Of a stretch of 8,687 nt of DNA, positions 6,237 through 8,687 are shown in pieces. Below the pieces are notes generated by a model. That model saw nothing but the letters and a program-made list of their open reading frames with translations. It was not told the origin of the DNA and did no database searches. Position numbers and translations under genes: made by a program. The DNA lies in NCBI GenBank assembly GCA_903837255.1, contig CAILTZ010000208.1, forward strand, positions 1 to 8,687, in the 5' to 3' direction. How positions within the stretch are numbered: position 1 is the stretch's first letter; the number at the start of each line of letters is the position of its first letter. This DNA comes from an uncultured Pirellula sp. Its GTDB lineage: Bacteria > Planctomycetota > Planctomycetia > Pirellulales > Pirellulaceae.

Positions 6237-7607
6237 TCAATCCATGATCTTGGCGTTGGCGATAAGTTTGAGGAACTCTTGGTTGCTTTGAAAGCGACCG
6301 AGCTGTTTGATCAGTTGTTCCATCGCATCGACTGGATTCATCGAGTTGAGCGTTCGGCGGATCATGGTCACGGCATGGTAGGTCTCCGGATCGTGAAGGA
6401 GTTCTTCACGGCGTGTGCCAGATTGCGAGATATCGATCGCAGGCCAGATGCGCCGATCGGCCAGCTTGCGATCCAGTGCCAGCTCCATGTTGCCGGTCCC
6501 TTTGAACTCTTGGAAGATCAGCTCGTCCATCCGAGAGCCGGTATCGACCAGCGCTGTACCGACGATCGTTAGCGAACCACCTTCGGCAAAAGCCCTGGCG
6601 GTGGCAAAGAGTTTCTTGGGAACGTCCATGGCTTTGATGTTCACACCACCGGACATGGTTGGGCCTGAGTTGCCCACCCATTTGTTGAACGCGCGAGCGA
6701 GCCGCGTGATCGAGTCCATGAGCAAGAAAACGTCTTTGCCCATCTCGGCCAAACGCCGGCAACGGTCGACGACCAATTGGCTCAGTCGCACGTGCGAATC
6801 AACGTCTTCATCGAGGCTGCTTGCGATCACTTCGCCACGTTTGACGTTCATGCGCATGTCGGTGACTTCTTCGGGCCGCTCATCGATCAGGAGCACGATC
6901 AACTCGACCTCTGGATAGTTCTTAGCAATGCCCAGGGAAATGTCTTGGAGCATGATGGTCTTGCCCGACCGAGGTGGGGCGACAATCAAGCAGCGTTGGC
7001 CGCGGCCGATGGGAGCAAGCAGATCGATGACTCGGTTGGTGACGGGCTTGGAGCCGACTTCGAGTTTGAGCCATTTTTCTGGGTTGATCGCCGTGAGGGT
7101 ATCGAACGACTTGACGTTCACATAGTCTTCGGGTTTCATCCCCTCGACGTCGAGGATCTCGCGAACGCGGGGTCCTTGGGAGCGTCGGCTATGCTGCATC
7201 ACTGCTCGGATCTTGAGACCTTGTCGAAGCCGGAATTTTTCGATCATTGTTCCGGGAACGAATGGGTCGGATCGTTCGCGTGAGTAATTGTTTCCGGGGG
7301 ATCGCAAGAATCCGTACCCATTGGGATGCATTTCGAGCATCCCGAAGAATTCCTCGCCCGGTTCCTCTTGAGGAGCTTGGGGGGCCTCGGCTCGGGGGAT
7401 GGGGTTTCCTTCTTCGTCGAGCTGGGGCTCTAGGTTTGTTTCGTCTCCGGCTACTGCATTTTCTTCTCGTCCAAAGGCTTGCTGGTAACCGGGCCCAGGT
7501 CGCCTTCGGGTTCGCCGCACTCGGGGCCTAGATCCAGATCCAGAACCACCGCTTCCACCCATGTCGTCTCCATGCGTGCGCGACCGGTAATGCTTCTTTT
7601 TTGGCAT
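6237..7607 (-). CDS. rho: Transcription termination factor Rho
   Basis: This is a hexameric RNA helicase that ends transcription of untranslated RNA. From ATG 7607 it has 456 residues, longer than the 419 of E. coli. The N-terminal extension (1-86) is first basic and Gly/Ser/Arg-rich (about 17-41), then acidic, and looks disordered. A cold-shock-type RNA-binding domain follows (about 87-137; MHPNGYGFLRSP). The ATPase core contains Walker A APPRSGKT (210-217), LIDERPEEVTDM (240-251), Walker B VFLLMDS with SITRLARAFN (293-308), a Q-loop NSGPTMSGG (313-321), the GTGNMEL segment (370-376) and SGTRREELL (396-404). The Q-loop lysine or arginine usual in other Rho proteins is replaced by Pro. The start is uncertain: ATG 7562 has a better-placed GGAG (5 nt away) and would give 441 residues, while a TTG at 7724 is unlikely. 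rnpA follows after 16 bp. A long leader and promoter lie upstream. Confidence 0.97.
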   Translation of the reverse strand: MPKKKHYRSRTHGDDMGGSGGSGSGSRPRVRRTRRRPGPGYQQAFGREENAVAGDETNLEPQLDEEGNPIPRAEAPQAPQEEPGEEFFGMLEMHPNGYGFLRSPGNNYSRERSDPFVPGTMIEKFRLRQGLKIRAVMQHSRRSQGPRVREILDVEGMKPEDYVNVKSFDTLTAINPEKWLKLEVGSKPVTNRVIDLLAPIGRGQRCLIVAPPRSGKTIMLQDISLGIAKNYPEVELIVLLIDERPEEVTDMRMNVKRGEVIASSLDEDVDSHVRLSQLVVDRCRRLAEMGKDVFLLMDSITRLARAFNKWVGNSGPTMSGGVNIKAMDVPKKLFATARAFAEGGSLTIVGTALVDTGSRMDELIFQEFKGTGNMELALDRKLADRRIWPAIDISQSGTRREELLHDPETYHAVTMIRRTLNSMNPVDAMEQLIKQLGRFQSNQEFLKLIANAKIMD

Positions 7608-7882
7608 AGAAAAACCCACAACTCTACGAAGAATTAGAATCCTTGAGCACGCGGGAACGAAGTTTTCGAAGACCCTGCGAAGCTTTGTAAACCAGTGGCG
7701 TCCATCAATCCCTGAACGCCCCAACCACTCGCCTACTGGCGTTTACCTACTGGAACAGCTCTGTGGTGCAGACACGCAACACTCACTTTTAGAACGACAA
7801 AAACGTTCTGCCAATCGCGATCCTAGAAAGGATTGCAAAAGCACTTGAAACGAAGAGAAATCAACCGTTTCCGACCAGCAGT
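7608..7882 (-). promoter_or_regulatory. Long 5' leader of rho with hairpins, candidate attenuator
   Basis: About 275 nt lie between the predicted transcription start and ATG 7607. The leader holds two short perfect hairpins: ATCCT/AGGAT at 7820-7833 with a 4-nt loop, and AGAACG/CGTTCT at 7791-7809 with a 7-nt loop. A longer-range pairing joins 7715-7720 with 7738-7743. It also has a pyrimidine-rich stretch near 7845-7860, a direct repeat of CCTACTGG (plus strand, near 7732 and 7746), and a small ORF. Neither hairpin is followed by a U-run, so they are not intrinsic terminators. In enterobacteria rho is autoregulated by attenuation in a long leader; a similar role here is inferred from length and layout only. 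Confidence 0.4.
7634..7705 (-). CDS. Possible 23-residue leader peptide upstream of rho
   Basis: ATG 7705 opens a 23-codon ORF ending in TAA 26 bp before the rho start, and it is preceded by AGGG with 4-nt spacing. The peptide (starts MDATGLQSF, ends RAQGF) has no recognised family. It is in a different frame from rho. Its position resembles that of a leader peptide such as E. coli rhoL, but small ORFs of this length arise by chance, so this is only a candidate. Confidence 0.25.
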   Translation of the reverse strand: MDATGLQSFAGSSKTSFPRAQGF

Positions 7883-7888
7883 GCAAGA

Positions 7889-7917
7889 AGCATAAGGGTT
7901 TTTTGCTGAAATGTCAA
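7889..7917 (-). promoter_or_regulatory. Predicted sigma70-type promoter of rho-rnpA
   Basis: On the minus strand a perfect TTGACA (-35, 7912-7917) is separated by exactly 17 nt from TATGCT (-10, 7889-7894, four of six consensus bases). Transcription would start near 7882 and give rho a leader of about 275 nt. It is the only clean -35/-10 pair noticed in the 437-bp gap between rho and the divergent thioredoxin-fold gene. No convincing promoter for the latter was found. Confidence 0.6.
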
Positions 7918-8044
7918 GCGTTCGGCTGATTCGCGAAGATTCTTCCGTCATTTTTCACCGGAAACCCCCATTTCACTCGACCGATATACCCGGCAAATCC
8001 GATGTAACCGGAAATCGTCATCGCCAAATCGCGGAGCAAAGATC

Positions 8045-8687
8045 ATGCTAGCATCCAAACGACTTCGTTTCCCCAAGGCCCCTGGATTCTTCATCGCCCC
8101 AGCAGCTTGGCCCCTCGTGTGCCTGATGATCTGGTGCATCACGCTAGCAAATGTCGGTGCCTGCAAAGATCCCCAAATCGCTTGGTCCGACGACCTGGCC
8201 GCTACCATGCAACTGGCCCAGTCGACCGGCAAGCCGGTCTTGGTCCATTTCTACGGTGACAACTGTCCTCCCTGTCGAATGCTCGAGAAAAAAGCTTTCA
8301 AAGATCCTCTGCTGATCCAAGCCATCGGTGAGCATCTGCTGGCCGTCCGGATCAATGCCGAGCGAGACACCAAAACGGCTGCCCGTTTTCGGGTCAATCG
8401 TTGGCCAACCGACGTTTATCTCTACGCAGATGGCGAGGAGATCTATCGCAACATCAGTGCCCAAGACCCAGCAGCTTACGAAAAAACGGTCCTGAAAGTC
8501 GCTGAAAAGAACCAGCGAATGATCGGCCAACAAAAGACTAAACGAACCGATCTTTCCCGCAAAGAGCTTATGGCGATGCAGCCCAAAACAGAATCTGCAT
8601 CGACCACCCCGGTCCATCTTGCATCAGGCGCACCGATGACCAAGCGTGAACCCGCGCCGCCGGTTCTTCCCGATGTACCTGATCCGA
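8045..8687 (+). CDS. Secreted thioredoxin-fold protein with CPPC active site (3' end outside window)
   Basis: ATG 8045 follows GGAG at 8033-8036 (8-nt spacing) and stays open to the window edge, giving 214 residues without a stop. The N-terminus is basic (KRLRFPK) and followed by a hydrophobic segment (about 14-36) ending in VGAC at 37-40. That could be a lipobox with Cys40 lipidated, or a signal peptidase I site before Cys40. The thioredoxin-like domain spans about 46-150: KPVLVHFYG, the redox motif CPPC (C74, C77), an EKKAF helix as in thioredoxin_7/DUF255-type proteins, and the cis-proline motif RWPTDVYLY (P121). After about residue 165 the sequence becomes Lys/Pro-rich and looks like a linker to something beyond the window. 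The likely role is a disulfide reductase or thiol-handling protein outside the cytoplasmic membrane. It is divergent from rho. A long minus-strand frame over the same bases is a shadow. Confidence 0.85.
   Translation, partial: MLASKRLRFPKAPGFFIAPAAWPLVCLMIWCITLANVGACKDPQIAWSDDLAATMQLAQSTGKPVLVHFYGDNCPPCRMLEKKAFKDPLLIQAIGEHLLAVRINAERDTKTAARFRVNRWPTDVYLYADGEEIYRNISAQDPAAYEKTVLKVAEKNQRMIGQQKTKRTDLSRKELMAMQPKTESASTTPVHLASGAPMTKREPAPPVLPDVPDP

Noticed and set aside
6777..7283. Plus-strand open frame of 168 codons opposite rho
   Set aside because: Fully antisense to the highly conserved Rho ATPase core, with no independent support.
7608..7724. TTG 7724 as the rho start, adding 39 residues
   Set aside because: It has no ribosome site, its sequence is unlike Rho N-termini, and it would occupy the leader region. 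ATG 7607 (or 7562) fits better.
7918..8044. Promoter for the thioredoxin-fold gene
   Set aside because: No convincing -35/-10 pair on the plus strand. Two copies of ACCGGAAA, 50 bp apart, are visible but too short to call an operator.
8144..8617. Minus-strand open frame of 157 codons opposite the thioredoxin-fold gene
   Set aside because: The plus strand encodes a clear CPPC motif, a cis-proline motif and a signal peptide. The antisense frame shows no recognisable domain.

Overview
The window looks like a planctomycete chromosome segment, probably from the Pirellulaceae, with moderate GC content (mid-50s percent, judged by eye). The evidence is the combination of families: a giant surface protein with the planctomycete N-terminal LExLExRxLLA motif and a dockerin-like C-terminus, a PEP-CTERM (exosortase-sorted) protein, a DUF2330 protein, and a Rho factor with a charged N-terminal extension. 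No tRNA, rRNA, CRISPR array or insertion sequence was seen.

Layout. Positions 2-1629 (+) hold the end of an unrecognised multi-pass membrane protein followed by a secreted, C-terminally anchored DUF2330 protein. The two overlap by 4 bp (GTGA) and are probably translationally coupled. Converging on them with only a 12-bp gap are two minus-strand genes: a 1103-residue surface protein (5701-2390) and, 55 bp downstream of it, a 230-residue PEP-CTERM protein (2334-1642). The large protein carries a putative export motif, a Gly/Thr/Ser-rich propeller-like region, three tandem bacterial Ig-like repeats, a lamin-tail-like region and a two-loop dockerin. Further along the minus strand comes a housekeeping pair, rho (7607-6237) followed 16 bp later by rnpA (6220-5867). 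Upstream of rho lie a good sigma70-type promoter (TTGACA-17-TATGCT) and a leader of about 275 nt with two small hairpins and a possible 23-codon leader ORF. Diverging from rho, a secreted thioredoxin-fold protein with a CPPC active site (8045 to the window end, +) runs off the edge.

How the genes may work together. rho and rnpA form an RNA-metabolism transcription unit, and the long rho leader suggests autoregulated attenuation, as known for enterobacterial rho. The remaining genes are envelope or secretion genes. The most interesting idea is that the dockerin-bearing surface protein and the PEP-CTERM protein encoded directly after it are partners. The second half of the PEP-CTERM protein resembles the closing strands of a cohesin fold, so the pair could be a miniature membrane-anchored cohesin-dockerin system. 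This is inference and needs structure-based checking. A hand count also shows strong over-representation of the palindrome CGATCG (18 sites) across the first 6.6 kb.
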